From: Martinezella tropici
GTDB lineage: Bacteria > Pseudomonadota > Alphaproteobacteria > Rhizobiales > Rhizobiaceae
NCBI GenBank assembly: GCA_000799755.1
Contig: JUHI01000006.1
Location: 309,705-373,704 of the forward strand
Reading direction: 5' to 3'
DNA: 64,000 bases
Of the stretch, positions 34,015 through 42,538 are shown piece by piece; within the stretch, counting starts at the first letter, position 1, and every line of letters starts with the position of its first letter. The notes under the pieces are model-generated. The model did not search any database and was not told the DNA's origin. It saw nothing but the letters and a program-made list of their open reading frames with translations. A program made the position numbers and the translations under genes.

Positions 34015-34563
34015 GATAAGCTCCTGCCATCGTCACGAAGATGAGACCTGCGGAATCTAGTAGAAACTATCCGTCGGTCTACCGGTTGCTATGGGTTTCT
34101 TTCAGGAAGACGAGGCCGATGGAGTTCTGGCGTCATGGTCGGCTCTCGTCTGAATTAGGAAGCAAGGGACACCTCGGATAAACGGAGGCGCCTCCGTTTA
34201 AATTAATACCTGGCGTGTTTTCGTCAAGCCCCGGCAAACGGGCAAATCAAAGTAGAACCGAGTGAAGGATGGGCAAGAGGTAGGGCCGAAAGAGCCTCTG
34301 CTATTTCCCCTCGGTCGCCCACCACTGCGTGCCAGTCGGATCGGGGGATCGATCAACATCCATTCACGGCTCGCGAAATCGCTTGAAAAGCGAGGCGCGC
34401 CCCTGTTATGCTCAATTTGAGCAATAGCTATCAAGTCATCGGAAACCCATTTTGGTTCAGCGCCAAAGGGAATCGCGACCTGCTGTTATCGCTCAACTAT
34501 TTTTAAATCGCGCTCTCTGGAGCAGGCTCGGCCTGTTCTGAATTCACTCAAGGAGGATTTTCC
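34015..34563. other. Intergenic region upstream of the PaoABC-like operon and the NIPSNAP gene
   Basis: No supported gene lies in this 549-bp divergent region. It carries the perfect palindrome at 34179-34200 and presumably both promoters. The rest shows nothing I can assign. Confidence 0.5.
34179..34200. promoter_or_regulatory. Perfect 22-bp palindrome, candidate operator
   Basis: Two half-sites, TAAACGGAGGC and GCCTCCGTTTA, form an unbroken 22-bp perfect palindrome. It lies 165 bp upstream of the first PaoABC-like gene and about 365 bp upstream of the NIPSNAP gene. Length and symmetry are typical of TetR-type or other dimeric repressor sites. There is no regulator gene directly beside it. 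It could also be a terminator-like hairpin without a loop, but it is far from any upstream stop codon. Confidence 0.5.
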
Positions 34564-34911
34564 ATGATCCATGAAATGCGCATCTATACTTGCTTGCCCG
34601 GCAAGCTGCCAGCGCTCAAGGAGCGTTTCGAAACGGCGACGCTGGCGATCTGGGACCGGCTCGGCATCCGCCCCCTTGGCTTTTGGACGACGATGATCGG
34701 GCCTTCCAGCTACGACCTCATCTATTTCCTCGAATGGCAGTCGCTGGAGGAGCGCGAGCGGAAATGGGCGCAATTCGTGGCCGATCCGGTCTGGAAGGAG
34801 GCTCTGGCAAAGAGCGAGGCACCGGGCCAGATCGTTGCCAATATCGCCAGTTCGATCCTGCAGCCGACCGGATTCTTTCGTCCCCTTGTTTCCGCCGAGG
34901 TCAATGGCTGA
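34564..34911 (+). CDS. NIPSNAP family protein
   Basis: A 115-residue protein of the dimeric alpha-beta barrel type. 'MIHEMRIYTCLPGKLPALKE' followed by 'LGFWTTMIGPSSYDLIYFLEW' and 'EREEKWAQF'-like residues is the NIPSNAP signature: an opening 'E.R.Y....G' strand and a 'W.S..ER...W' helix. The function of bacterial members is poorly known; many sit in catabolic or stress loci. AGGAGG lies seven bases before ATG 34564. It is alone on its strand. Confidence 0.87.
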   Translation: MIHEMRIYTCLPGKLPALKERFETATLAIWDRLGIRPLGFWTTMIGPSSYDLIYFLEWQSLEERERKWAQFVADPVWKEALAKSEAPGQIVANIASSILQPTGFFRPLVSAEVNG

Positions 34912-35091
34912 AGGCGGATAGAAGATTGATGGCACCGGCGGTCCTCGCCTATGCCCGATGATCAAGAAACGGTTGCGCCGGTTTCCCGACCTCATTGTGG
35001 TTCGGTTCAACGAGACCTGTGTCAGGATCCACGGCAAATGGTGACATCGCTCGTCACTGGGAGATGGGCAGCCATGCCCCCGAGAATCAGA

Positions 35092-35112
35092 AAGCCGGGA
35101 CATGCCCGGCTT
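35092..35112 (-). terminator. Stem-loop terminator after the small acidic protein gene
   Basis: AAGCCGGG (35092-35099) pairs with CCCGGCTT (35105-35112) around the loop ACATG. On the minus strand the stem is followed by TCTGATTCT. It lies 50 bp after the stop of the small gene at 35162. It may also act for the convergent NIPSNAP transcript. Confidence 0.6.
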
Positions 35113-35161
35113 CCAGCTTCACAGTCAAAATCGTTTCGGCAGACGCGCCTGCCGCTCACAG

Positions 35162-35365
35162 TCAGCCGTTCTGGTCGCCGCTATTGTCGGCGGCCGGCTC
35201 CTGTTCTTTTTCCTTTAGAACGTCCGTCAGCTTGTTGACGCCTTCGAAGCCGGCGACGGCAGCAGCGGCCTTCGTTATGAAACCGGCATTCGGGTCTACA
35301 GCCTCGACAGCCTCGTCGGCAGCCACGGCGCCTGCAACTTCTTCAATCAGCTTTCCGATACCCAT
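35162..35365 (-). CDS. Small acidic protein of unknown function
   Basis: A 67-residue protein, Ala-, Glu- and Asp-rich, starting 'MGIGKLIEEVAGAVAADEA' and ending in a charged, probably disordered tail. Residues 1-50 look helical and mildly amphipathic. The chosen ATG 35365 has AGGAG six bases upstream. The frame is open further upstream, and ATG 35485 (107 residues) also has a GGGGA six bases before it, so a longer form is possible. I recognise no family. A terminator hairpin follows the stop. Confidence 0.55.
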   Translation of the reverse strand: MGIGKLIEEVAGAVAADEAVEAVDPNAGFITKAAAAVAGFEGVNKLTDVLKEKEQEPAADNSGDQNG

Positions 35366-35700
35366 TTCAAGCTCCTGATCTCTTTGCTTTGCCGCTGGCG
35401 TGCGGCGATCGAGCGTTGCAAAGGCCTCGCTACGGATATCTAAAAGGTCGCTGCGAGCAGCCTTTTCCTCCCTGGAGCGAGGCATGGTTTTCCCCGGCTC
35501 CTGCCATTTAGGCAACCAAGCTGAAGGCGACCTTAACCGAAGATGAAGCGAGGCTGATATCGCGCAATCTCTAGGGCGTGGATCGGCTCCGATTCGACGA
35601 GGAACGCCGTCAAGCCGTCACATGAGCCTAATAGGCCTATGATAAGCCCTCCGGAATTTCGGAAAGTGCCAAACCGTTTGAACCAGGGAAGTTTCCTGCC
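35366..35700. other. Region between the small acidic protein gene and cdh
   Basis: The first 120-150 bp may code for an N-terminal extension of the small acidic protein if the upstream start at 35485 is used. The remaining part up to the cdh start at 35701 shows no gene and no clear repeat. It should hold the divergent promoters. Confidence 0.4.
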
Positions 35701-36420
35701 ATGACATACTCGCGTCGCGTCACGGCTCTCGCCGTATCCTTCCTCCCCCTCCTTTTCGCCCCCGCCTTTGCAGACTCAGACGTGCTCTGGAAGATTGTGC
35801 ATGACAAGTGCGTCGTACAGACCGCACCATGCATTTCGGTCAATACGGCCGAGCATTATGCGATGCTGAAGGATCTGCGCGGCGTTGCCCAATTTCTTCT
35901 CATCCCCACCGACAAGATCACCGGTATCGAAAGCGCGGCACTCCTTGATCCTGCAACACATAACTTCTTTGCCGACGCCTGGGCCGAGCAGGGCGATGTC
36001 GATGCCCGCTTGCCGCACGCCCTCCCGCGCGACGGTCTGAGCTTGGCCGTCAACGCGCAGCAGGCGCGTTCGCAGAACCAACTGCACATCCATGTCGATT
36101 GCCTCAGCGCAGATGCGCGCGCAACCTTAAAGACCGATGCCGACAAGATCGGTGCCGACTGGTCACCGCTCCCCGATGCCATTGCTGGCCACAAGTTCGT
36201 AGCGATGCGGGTTAACGGCGAGACATTGGGAGACTTCAATCCATTCCTGGCGCTCGCCAAGACGTTGAAAGACCCGACAAAGGAAATGGGCGATCACAAT
36301 CTTGTGGTGGTCGGCGCTAGTTTCGCTGACGGACCCGGATTCATCGTCCTGACGGACGTCGCGACAACCGGCATGGGCGGGGAAGACGTGCAGGACCACA
36401 GCTGCGCGATTATGCATTGA
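35701..36420 (+). CDS. cdh: CDP-diacylglycerol pyrophosphatase
   Basis: A 239-residue periplasmic or membrane-anchored hydrolase. Residues 1-24 form a signal peptide ('VTALAVSFLPLLFAPAFA'). The Cdh pattern follows: 'LWKIVHDKCV', 'KDLRGVAQFLLIPTDKITGI' and the HIT-like histidine motif 'QNQLHIHVDCL' near residue 128. E. coli Cdh splits CDP-diacylglycerol to CMP and phosphatidic acid. The signal peptide, these motifs and the length (about 250 in E. coli) agree. It is a monocistronic gene between two molybdoenzyme loci. Confidence 0.9.
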   Translation: MTYSRRVTALAVSFLPLLFAPAFADSDVLWKIVHDKCVVQTAPCISVNTAEHYAMLKDLRGVAQFLLIPTDKITGIESAALLDPATHNFFADAWAEQGDVDARLPHALPRDGLSLAVNAQQARSQNQLHIHVDCLSADARATLKTDADKIGADWSPLPDAIAGHKFVAMRVNGETLGDFNPFLALAKTLKDPTKEMGDHNLVVVGASFADGPGFIVLTDVATTGMGGEDVQDHSCAIMH

Positions 36421-36563
36421 AATCATAGGCTTATGCTCGCCACAAGAGCCGCGTCTCTCGTCATGGTCGATGCGGCCACTTTCCTCCCCGAGGTGGAACG
36501 GAGCCTTGAGAGCCGATTTATGATCCTGGCTTCTAGGTTCTATCGCGATTCACGCACTAATCT

Positions 36564-36592
36564 TTTTGATGTGACGGGTTCAGTGTTATAGT
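36564..36592 (+). promoter_or_regulatory. Candidate sigma-70 type promoter of the IorAB-like operon
   Basis: TTTTGA (36564-36569) and TATAGT (36587-36592) are separated by 17 bp. The -10 box lies 108 bp before the ATG of the 2Fe-2S gene. Alternative -35 registers (TTTGAT, 16 bp) are possible. Support is sequence resemblance only. Confidence 0.35.
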
Positions 36593-36699
36593 CCCGGGTT
36601 GTGAGCCTGAGCTATGCGTCATCCGATGGTCGAGCATTCAGATCATCGCGCAGCGTCTGGCATCGAAGGCTCGCCATCGAAAGCCTCAGGAGGCGCCTC

Positions 36700-37161
36700 A
36701 TGAATCTTCAGATCAATAGCCAGTCCTATCAGGTCAATTCGGACGGAGACACGCCGCTCCTCTGGATCATCCGTGACGAGCTGGGCATGACCGGTACGAA
36801 GTACGGTTGCGGACTGGCACAATGCGGCGCCTGTTCGGTCCTTGTCGACGGCGAGGTGGTGCGCTCGTGCGTGACGCCGCTCGATAGTGTTGCCGGTCGT
36901 CAGATTACCACGATCGAAGCGCTCGAGGCAGACCCGATCGGCAAGCGCGTGGTTGCCGCCTGGGTCAAGCATCAGGTTCCGCAATGTGGCTACTGTCAAT
37001 CGGGGCAGGTTGTGGCGGCAACCGCGCTCCTGAAACAAACGCCCAATCCTTCCGACGACGAGATCGCTGCGGCGATGATCAATCTCTGTCGATGCGGAAC
37101 CTACAACGCGATCAAGGCGGCGGTCAAAGATCTCTCCTCCAAGCAGGGAGAAACGCTATGA
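36700..37161 (+). CDS. 2Fe-2S subunit of an IorAB-like (isoquinoline 1-oxidoreductase type) molybdoenzyme
   Basis: A 153-residue small subunit with both 2Fe-2S sites: 'GTKYGCGLAQCGACSVLVDG' with 'RSCVTPL', and 'PQCGYCQSGQ' with 'NLCRCGTYNAI'. The 'CQSGQ' form is typical of the isoquinoline oxidoreductase/aldehyde dehydrogenase type. It has no signal peptide and probably travels with the Tat-exported large subunit as a folded complex. The frame is open from 36601, but ATG 36700 has CAGGAGG upstream and starts at the domain. It overlaps the large-subunit gene by 4 bp. Confidence 0.9.
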   Translation: MNLQINSQSYQVNSDGDTPLLWIIRDELGMTGTKYGCGLAQCGACSVLVDGEVVRSCVTPLDSVAGRQITTIEALEADPIGKRVVAAWVKHQVPQCGYCQSGQVVAATALLKQTPNPSDDEIAAAMINLCRCGTYNAIKAAVKDLSSKQGETL

Positions 37162-39422
37162 CCGAAACCACCCGCAACCTCGTTCCGGACGATGAATTCC
37201 CGATCGGATCTCCGGTCAACATCTCGCGCCGGCACTTTCTCCTGACTTCCGCCGGTGCGGCGGCAGGAGCGTTCGTCCTCGGCTTTGGCGTTCCGGTTGG
37301 ACAGGCACGAGCCCAGCAGGCGGCAAGTCCTATGCCTCCAGGGACACGCGTTCCCGCGTTCCTTGAAATCCGCCCCGATAGCAGCATCCGTTTCATGAGC
37401 CCCTTCGTCGAAGGCGGCCAGGGTGTCTTCACGGCGATGGCCCAGATCGTCGGTGAGGAACTCGACGCTGACCCCAAGACCTTCGTCGTCGAAAATGCGC
37501 CGGCGGGCGGCGACTATCTCGTCATCAATGGAAAAATGCGCATCACAGGCGGCAGCATGTCGGTGCGCACGAGCTATGAGACCATGCGCAAGCTCGGCGC
37601 GCTGGCGCGCAACATGATCCTGCAAGCGGCTGCAAAGCGCCTCAACGCACCCATCACCGAGCTGACGACAGAGCCCGGCCGCGTCATCCACGCCGCCTCG
37701 GGACGCAGCCTCGCCTATGGCGAAGTGGCCGCAGAGGCGCTGGATCTACCGGTACCTGCCCCCGAGAGCGTGTCGCTTCGCGACCCGAGCAAATTCCGCT
37801 GGATCGGCAAACCAGTCGAACGGCTTGACATGCACGACAAGTCAACCGGCAAGGCGGTCTATGCGATAGACTGCAAGGTCGACGGCATGCTGCATGCCGC
37901 CGTCCAGCATGCGCCGCGCCTCGGCCTGACAATCGGCAAGATCCGCAACGAAGAGCAGCTCAAGGCAATGCCGGGCGTTCATTCCGTCCATAGTCTGTCC
38001 GGTGCGGTCGCTGTTGTCGCTGAACGCTGGTGGAATGCCAAGCGCGCGGCCGAGGCGGCTCAGGTCGATTGGCGCGAGCCCGGCTCGGACGCCGATCCCG
38101 CCCTCCGCCATATGCCCGCGGATTTCTCCACCGCTGCTTTCAGCGACAAGCTCGCCAACGAGCCGGGCAGCGGCAAGGAGGCGGAGAATGTCGGCGACGT
38201 TACCAAAGCGTTCGATGCTGCCAAGACCGTTGTCTCGGCAACCTACAAGAGCCAGTATCTGCATCACGCGCAGCTGGAGCCGCCATCCACCCTGGCCCGG
38301 TTCAATCCTGATGGCAGTCTGGAAGTCTGGCTGCCCAATCAGGCGCCCGAGCAATTCCAGGCCGACATTGCCAAGCTGACGGGGCTCGACCCATCGAAGG
38401 TAACACTCCACAGCCCGATCCTGGGCGGCTTCTTCGGCCGGCACTTTCTCTATCCGTCCGCCAATCCCTATCCGCAGGCGATCCAGCTCGCCAAAGAGGT
38501 CGGTCGACCGGTGAAGCTTATCTGGAGCCGCGAGGAGGAATTTCTGCGCGACCCGATGCGCCCGATGGCGGCCGTGCGCTTCCGCGGCGCACTCGACGCC
38601 AGCGGCATGCCGGTCGCACTCGAGGCCATTAGTGCCTGCGAGGGACCGACGGAGGCCGTTTTCGGTCATAAGGAGGATTCGCTAGACCCGATGGCGGTGG
38701 AAGGGTTGACCGGCAAATCCTACGACATCCCGAACCACCGCATCGCGCAGATCTACGTCAAAAATCCGACGACACTGGCTTATTGGCGCTCGGTCGGCAA
38801 TTCCATGAACGACTTCTTCTACGAGACGTTCCTGGACGAACTGGCCGACAAGGGCGGGCAGGACCCTTACGAACTGCGCATGAAGTTGTTGCAGAAGAAC
38901 GAGCGGCTGAGCAACCTGCTGAAAGCGGTCGGCGATCTCTCCGGCGGCTGGAAGCGCGGTCCTTTCACGGCGGACGATGGTTCAAAGCGGGCGCGGGGCG
39001 TGGCCATGGCGTCGCCCTTCGGTAGCCACACGGCGGCGATCGCCGAGGTCTCCATCCGCAACGGTCAGGTCGTCGTCCATGACGTCTGGGAAGCGATCGA
39101 TCCCGGCAGCATCGTCAATCCGGCGATCATCGAAGCCCAGATCAATTCGGCAACGGCGCTTGGAATGTCGCAGGTGCTGATGGAGGAAGCCGTCTATAAG
39201 AACGGCGAGCCCATCGCCCGTAATTACGACCTCTATCCGATCCTGCCGCCGGACCGCATGGCTCGCGTCCATGTCCGCATCATCGAAAGTGGCGCCGAGA
39301 TGGGCGGTATCGGCGAACCGGGGCTTCCGGCTATTCCGCCGGCCGTCGCCAATGCGGTTTCGACGCTAACGGGCAAGCGGATACGCAGCATGCCCCTCTC
39401 CAACTACACCTTTGAAAGCTGA
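37158..39422 (+). CDS. Molybdopterin subunit of an IorAB-like molybdoenzyme, Tat-exported
   Basis: A 754-residue subunit. The twin-arginine signal 'SRRHFLLTSAGAAAGAFVLG' (R24-R25) shows export of the folded enzyme. Family motifs include 'ILGGFFGRHFL', 'YDIPNHRIAQIYV', 'AYWRSVGNSMNDFF' and the catalytic glutamate in 'GGIGEPGLPAIPPAVANAV'. The fold has the duplicated halves of the IorB group, which lack a flavin subunit and pass electrons to a cytochrome. The next gene is such a cytochrome. The substrate (aldehyde, N-heterocycle or other) cannot be told from sequence. Confidence 0.9.
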   Translation: MTETTRNLVPDDEFPIGSPVNISRRHFLLTSAGAAAGAFVLGFGVPVGQARAQQAASPMPPGTRVPAFLEIRPDSSIRFMSPFVEGGQGVFTAMAQIVGEELDADPKTFVVENAPAGGDYLVINGKMRITGGSMSVRTSYETMRKLGALARNMILQAAAKRLNAPITELTTEPGRVIHAASGRSLAYGEVAAEALDLPVPAPESVSLRDPSKFRWIGKPVERLDMHDKSTGKAVYAIDCKVDGMLHAAVQHAPRLGLTIGKIRNEEQLKAMPGVHSVHSLSGAVAVVAERWWNAKRAAEAAQVDWREPGSDADPALRHMPADFSTAAFSDKLANEPGSGKEAENVGDVTKAFDAAKTVVSATYKSQYLHHAQLEPPSTLARFNPDGSLEVWLPNQAPEQFQADIAKLTGLDPSKVTLHSPILGGFFGRHFLYPSANPYPQAIQLAKEVGRPVKLIWSREEEFLRDPMRPMAAVRFRGALDASGMPVALEAISACEGPTEAVFGHKEDSLDPMAVEGLTGKSYDIPNHRIAQIYVKNPTTLAYWRSVGNSMNDFFYETFLDELADKGGQDPYELRMKLLQKNERLSNLLKAVGDLSGGWKRGPFTADDGSKRARGVAMASPFGSHTAAIAEVSIRNGQVVVHDVWEAIDPGSIVNPAIIEAQINSATALGMSQVLMEEAVYKNGEPIARNYDLYPILPPDRMARVHVRIIESGAEMGGIGEPGLPAIPPAVANAVSTLTGKRIRSMPLSNYTFES

Positions 39423-39546
39423 GGCGCAGCTGTCGCTGCGCCTGGCATGATTTCGGCTCTCGGCCCTGCTGGTCCGAGAGCCGGCGTGGTTGGCTCCCTC
39501 CATAGCCGAGTACGAAATCCCGAAGCAAAGACATGAGGGCACACCC

Positions 39547-40896
39547 TTGAAGAAATTTCTTCTGGTTCTTCTTTTGATTGTCGTGCTTGTAGCCGGCGGC
39601 GTCGCATGGTTCGTGACCCGCACGCCGGCATCTCCCTTCGACAATGTCGCCTTAGCGCAGCCGCCCTCGGAGGAGTTGCTGCAGCACGGCGAATATGTCG
39701 CGCGCCTTGGCGACTGCGTCGCCTGTCACAGCACGCCGAAAAGCGCTCCCTTTGCCGGAGGACTGCAGATGGGGACGCCGCTCGGCGCCATCTTCACGAC
39801 GAATATCACTCCGGACAAGGAAACCGGCATCGGCAATTATACGCTCGCCGATTTCGACCGCGCCGTCCGCCAGGGCGTTGCCCGGGACGGACACCGCCTC
39901 TATCCGGCCATGCCCTATCCCTCCTATGTGAAGATGAGCGACGACGACATTCGTGCGCTTTACGCTTATTTCACCGGCAGGGTCCAACCCGTTCAGCAGG
40001 CAGACCAGCCCTCGGACATTCCATGGCCTATGAACATGCGTTGGCCGCTGGCGCTGTGGAACGCAGTCTTTACTGAGAGTGGAACCTATCAATCGAAAGC
40101 CACCGGCGACGACCAGTGGAACCGGGGCGCCTATCTCGTTCAAGGACCGGGTCACTGCGGCAGCTGTCATACGCCGCGCGCCATCACCATGGCGGAAAAG
40201 GCGCTCGACGAAACCAGCCCGCTCTATCTTTCCGGCGCGCTTCTCGACGGATGGTATGCCCCGAGCCTGCGCGGCGACCACAATGTCGGCCTCGGCCGGT
40301 GGACGGAGGAGGACATATACGCCTTCCTCAAGAGCGGCAGGAACGGTCATGCCGTCGTCTTCGGCTCGATGGCGGATGCCTTCAACAATTCGACCCAATT
40401 CATGACGGATGACGATCTCAAGGCCATTAGTCATTATCTGAAGTCATTGCCGGGCGACCCGACCCGCGACGGCACACCATGGCAGTATGACGACGCCACA
40501 GCCCAGAATGTCGCCCTTCCCGCACGCCAGCAGATTCCCGGCGCACAGACGTTCGTCGCAAAATGCAGCTTCTGTCACGGCCTCGACGGACGCGGAAAAC
40601 AACAATGGATTCCGCCGCTCGCCGGCTCCGCCGCTTCGCTTGCAAAGGAAAGCGCGTCCCAGATCAATGTGACGCTGAACGGTTCCAGCCGTGTCGTGGC
40701 GAACGGAATCCCCGATGCCTATCGCATGCCGCCCTTCCGGCAGCAGCTTTCGGATCAGCAGATTGCCGATGTCCTGACATTCGTACGCTCGTCCTGGGGT
40801 AATCATGGCGGAGCAGTTGCAGCAGCCGATGTAACGGCGCTACGCGAGCACACGGACCCGGCAAGCAGCAATCCGATCATATTGCAGATGCGGTAA
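39547..40896 (+). CDS. Membrane-anchored triheme cytochrome c, electron acceptor of the IorAB-like enzyme
   Basis: A 449-residue protein. An N-terminal membrane anchor ('FLLVLLLIVVLVAGGVAWFV') is followed by three c-type heme sites: CVACH near residue 59, CGSCH near 204 and CSFCH near 342. This is the layout of the cytochrome subunit of bacterial alcohol/aldehyde dehydrogenases. The TTG at 39547 starts right at the anchor and has GAGGG seven bases upstream; the frame is open from 39490. It lies 125 bp after the large subunit and completes a periplasmic electron path to the respiratory chain. Confidence 0.9.
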   Translation: MKKFLLVLLLIVVLVAGGVAWFVTRTPASPFDNVALAQPPSEELLQHGEYVARLGDCVACHSTPKSAPFAGGLQMGTPLGAIFTTNITPDKETGIGNYTLADFDRAVRQGVARDGHRLYPAMPYPSYVKMSDDDIRALYAYFTGRVQPVQQADQPSDIPWPMNMRWPLALWNAVFTESGTYQSKATGDDQWNRGAYLVQGPGHCGSCHTPRAITMAEKALDETSPLYLSGALLDGWYAPSLRGDHNVGLGRWTEEDIYAFLKSGRNGHAVVFGSMADAFNNSTQFMTDDDLKAISHYLKSLPGDPTRDGTPWQYDDATAQNVALPARQQIPGAQTFVAKCSFCHGLDGRGKQQWIPPLAGSAASLAKESASQINVTLNGSSRVVANGIPDAYRMPPFRQQLSDQQIADVLTFVRSSWGNHGGAVAAADVTALREHTDPASSNPIILQMR

Positions 40897-40961
40897 CTTC
40901 CCGCCGCACCGACCTTTCGTGAAAAGGGCGAAAACTGTGCTTGTGATTTGAGGCAATGCGT

Positions 40962-41039
40962 AGCCCGCAGTTTGAAGCAATCGCGGGCTGCTCTTGCGTG
41001 GCCGTGCCCAACACGCCTTCCCCGCCAAGGTGAAGGCGT
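40962..41039. terminator. Two stem-loops between convergent genes
   Basis: AGCCCGC (40962-40968) pairs with GCGGGCT (40983-40989), and ACGCCTTC (41013-41020) pairs with GAAGGCGT (41032-41039). The second touches the stop codon of the convergent histidine kinase gene. Neither is followed by a strong T-run. Their position between the cytochrome and kinase genes suggests transcript-end structures for both strands. Confidence 0.45.
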
Positions 41040-42538
41040 CAGTGCTCCTGCCCGGCAAGTTTCAGCGACTGCGCCCGCTTTCTCCTCCTGCTCACCCGCG
41101 ATGAGGGCGTTTTAACGTGCCCTTCCTGCGGCAGGGTGATAATGGCCCTCAGACCGGGATTGTTGGGCTGCAGCAGGACATCGCCGCCATGTTGGCGCGC
41201 GACGGCCCGCGCGATCGAGAGGCCCAGGCCGACGCCGCCCGTGCCCCGGTTTCGCGACGCTTCCAGGCGGAAGAACGGCGCGAAGACCTTTTCCTTCATA
41301 TCCTCGGGTATGCCGGGCCCGTTGTCCTCGATGACGATATCGATCGTACTGGCCGAATGGCGGATATAGACCTTCGCGTGGCCGCCATAGCGCACCGCAT
41401 TTTCCGTAAGGTTGCGAACGGCTCGGCGCAGCCCGTCGGGCCGACAACGATAGGTCGTCTTCGCTCCCTCGAGATATTCCACCGGCAGTCCGAGATCGGC
41501 AAGGTCATCGCAGATACTGCCGACCAGGGCCTCAAGCTCGATTGCCCGCGTTTCCTCCGCCGTGGACTCGCCACGCGCGAAGGAAATAGCGGCTTCCGTC
41601 ATGCCCTGAAGCTCGTCGATGGTCGACAGCATCTTCTGCTGGATATCGGCGTCCTTGACGAACTCCGCTCGCAGCCGAAGCGAAGTCAGCGGCGTCCTCA
41701 GATCATGGCCAATCGCGGCCAGCATTCTCGTCCGGTCATCGACGAAGCGATGCAGGCGTTCCTGCATCCTGTTGAACGCCTCGGCGGTGCGCTTGATATC
41801 GTCGGGTCCCTGTTCGGGCAGCGGCGGAAGATTTTCGCCTCGCCCCAGAGCCTCCGCGGAAACCGCCAGCCGTCGCAGCGGCCGTGCGATGCGGCTGGCG
41901 ATGAACACTCCGATCAGTGACAGGATCAATGCGGTGGTGGCGAGCGAGGTGAGCGATTTCATATCCCACCATTGATCACCGACATTCTTGTAGAATGCCG
42001 TATTCAACCACATGCCGTCATTGAGCTGGACGACCAGTCCGTATCCGTTGTGTCCGCCGAAATAAACGAACTTAGCAGGTTGCGGCAGGCTCCAGAGTAT
42101 CGGGGGCGGAGTGGCCCAACCCTCCCCTGCGCGTTCCGAAGTCAATGTTCCGGAGGTCAAATGTTCCGCATCGGAACCCGATCGCTTGCCGTATCTCCCG
42201 GCAAGATCAATGAAATTCTCGATCGGACGAGAAAGCTCGCTTGCCGCACGCTCACGCCATGCGCTGACGTCCGTTACCTCTTCCGGCGATAGCCAAAACC
42301 GGGAATAGCTGGTCTCGCTTGCCAGCAGCGCCTGCTCACGCAATGGCTTGGGCATGGATTCCATCAACCGCGTGACGGAAGCGCAACGGCTGAAGAATTC
42401 GCTCTTCATGGCCGCATGCAGCGCCTTGGTCCGTTCGTCCCAGGAGATTGAAAAGGTCAGGGCCTGCGAGACGACAAGGGCAAGCAGGGTAAAGCCGATG
42501 AACTGGGCGGCAAGGCTCCTCCTCCACCAGTAGATCAT
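41039..42538 (-). CDS. Sensor histidine kinase, EnvZ-like
   Basis: A 499-residue membrane kinase. TM1 is near residues 12-32 and TM2 near 192-212, enclosing a periplasmic domain of about 160 residues. A HAMP domain ('RIARPLRRLAVSAEALGRGE') is followed by the H-box 'AAIGHDLRTPLTSLRLRAEF', the N box 'NLTENAVRYG', 'DNGPGIP' and 'GGVGLGLSIARAV'. GHDLRTPLT is the EnvZ-type H-box. The basic C-terminal tail is unusual but short. It overlaps the response regulator gene by 4 bp. It is convergent with the IorAB-like operon; control of that operon is possible but not shown. Confidence 0.93.
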   Translation of the reverse strand: MIYWWRRSLAAQFIGFTLLALVVSQALTFSISWDERTKALHAAMKSEFFSRCASVTRLMESMPKPLREQALLASETSYSRFWLSPEEVTDVSAWRERAASELSRPIENFIDLAGRYGKRSGSDAEHLTSGTLTSERAGEGWATPPPILWSLPQPAKFVYFGGHNGYGLVVQLNDGMWLNTAFYKNVGDQWWDMKSLTSLATTALILSLIGVFIASRIARPLRRLAVSAEALGRGENLPPLPEQGPDDIKRTAEAFNRMQERLHRFVDDRTRMLAAIGHDLRTPLTSLRLRAEFVKDADIQQKMLSTIDELQGMTEAAISFARGESTAEETRAIELEALVGSICDDLADLGLPVEYLEGAKTTYRCRPDGLRRAVRNLTENAVRYGGHAKVYIRHSASTIDIVIEDNGPGIPEDMKEKVFAPFFRLEASRNRGTGGVGLGLSIARAVARQHGGDVLLQPNNPGLRAIITLPQEGHVKTPSSRVSRRRKRAQSLKLAGQEH

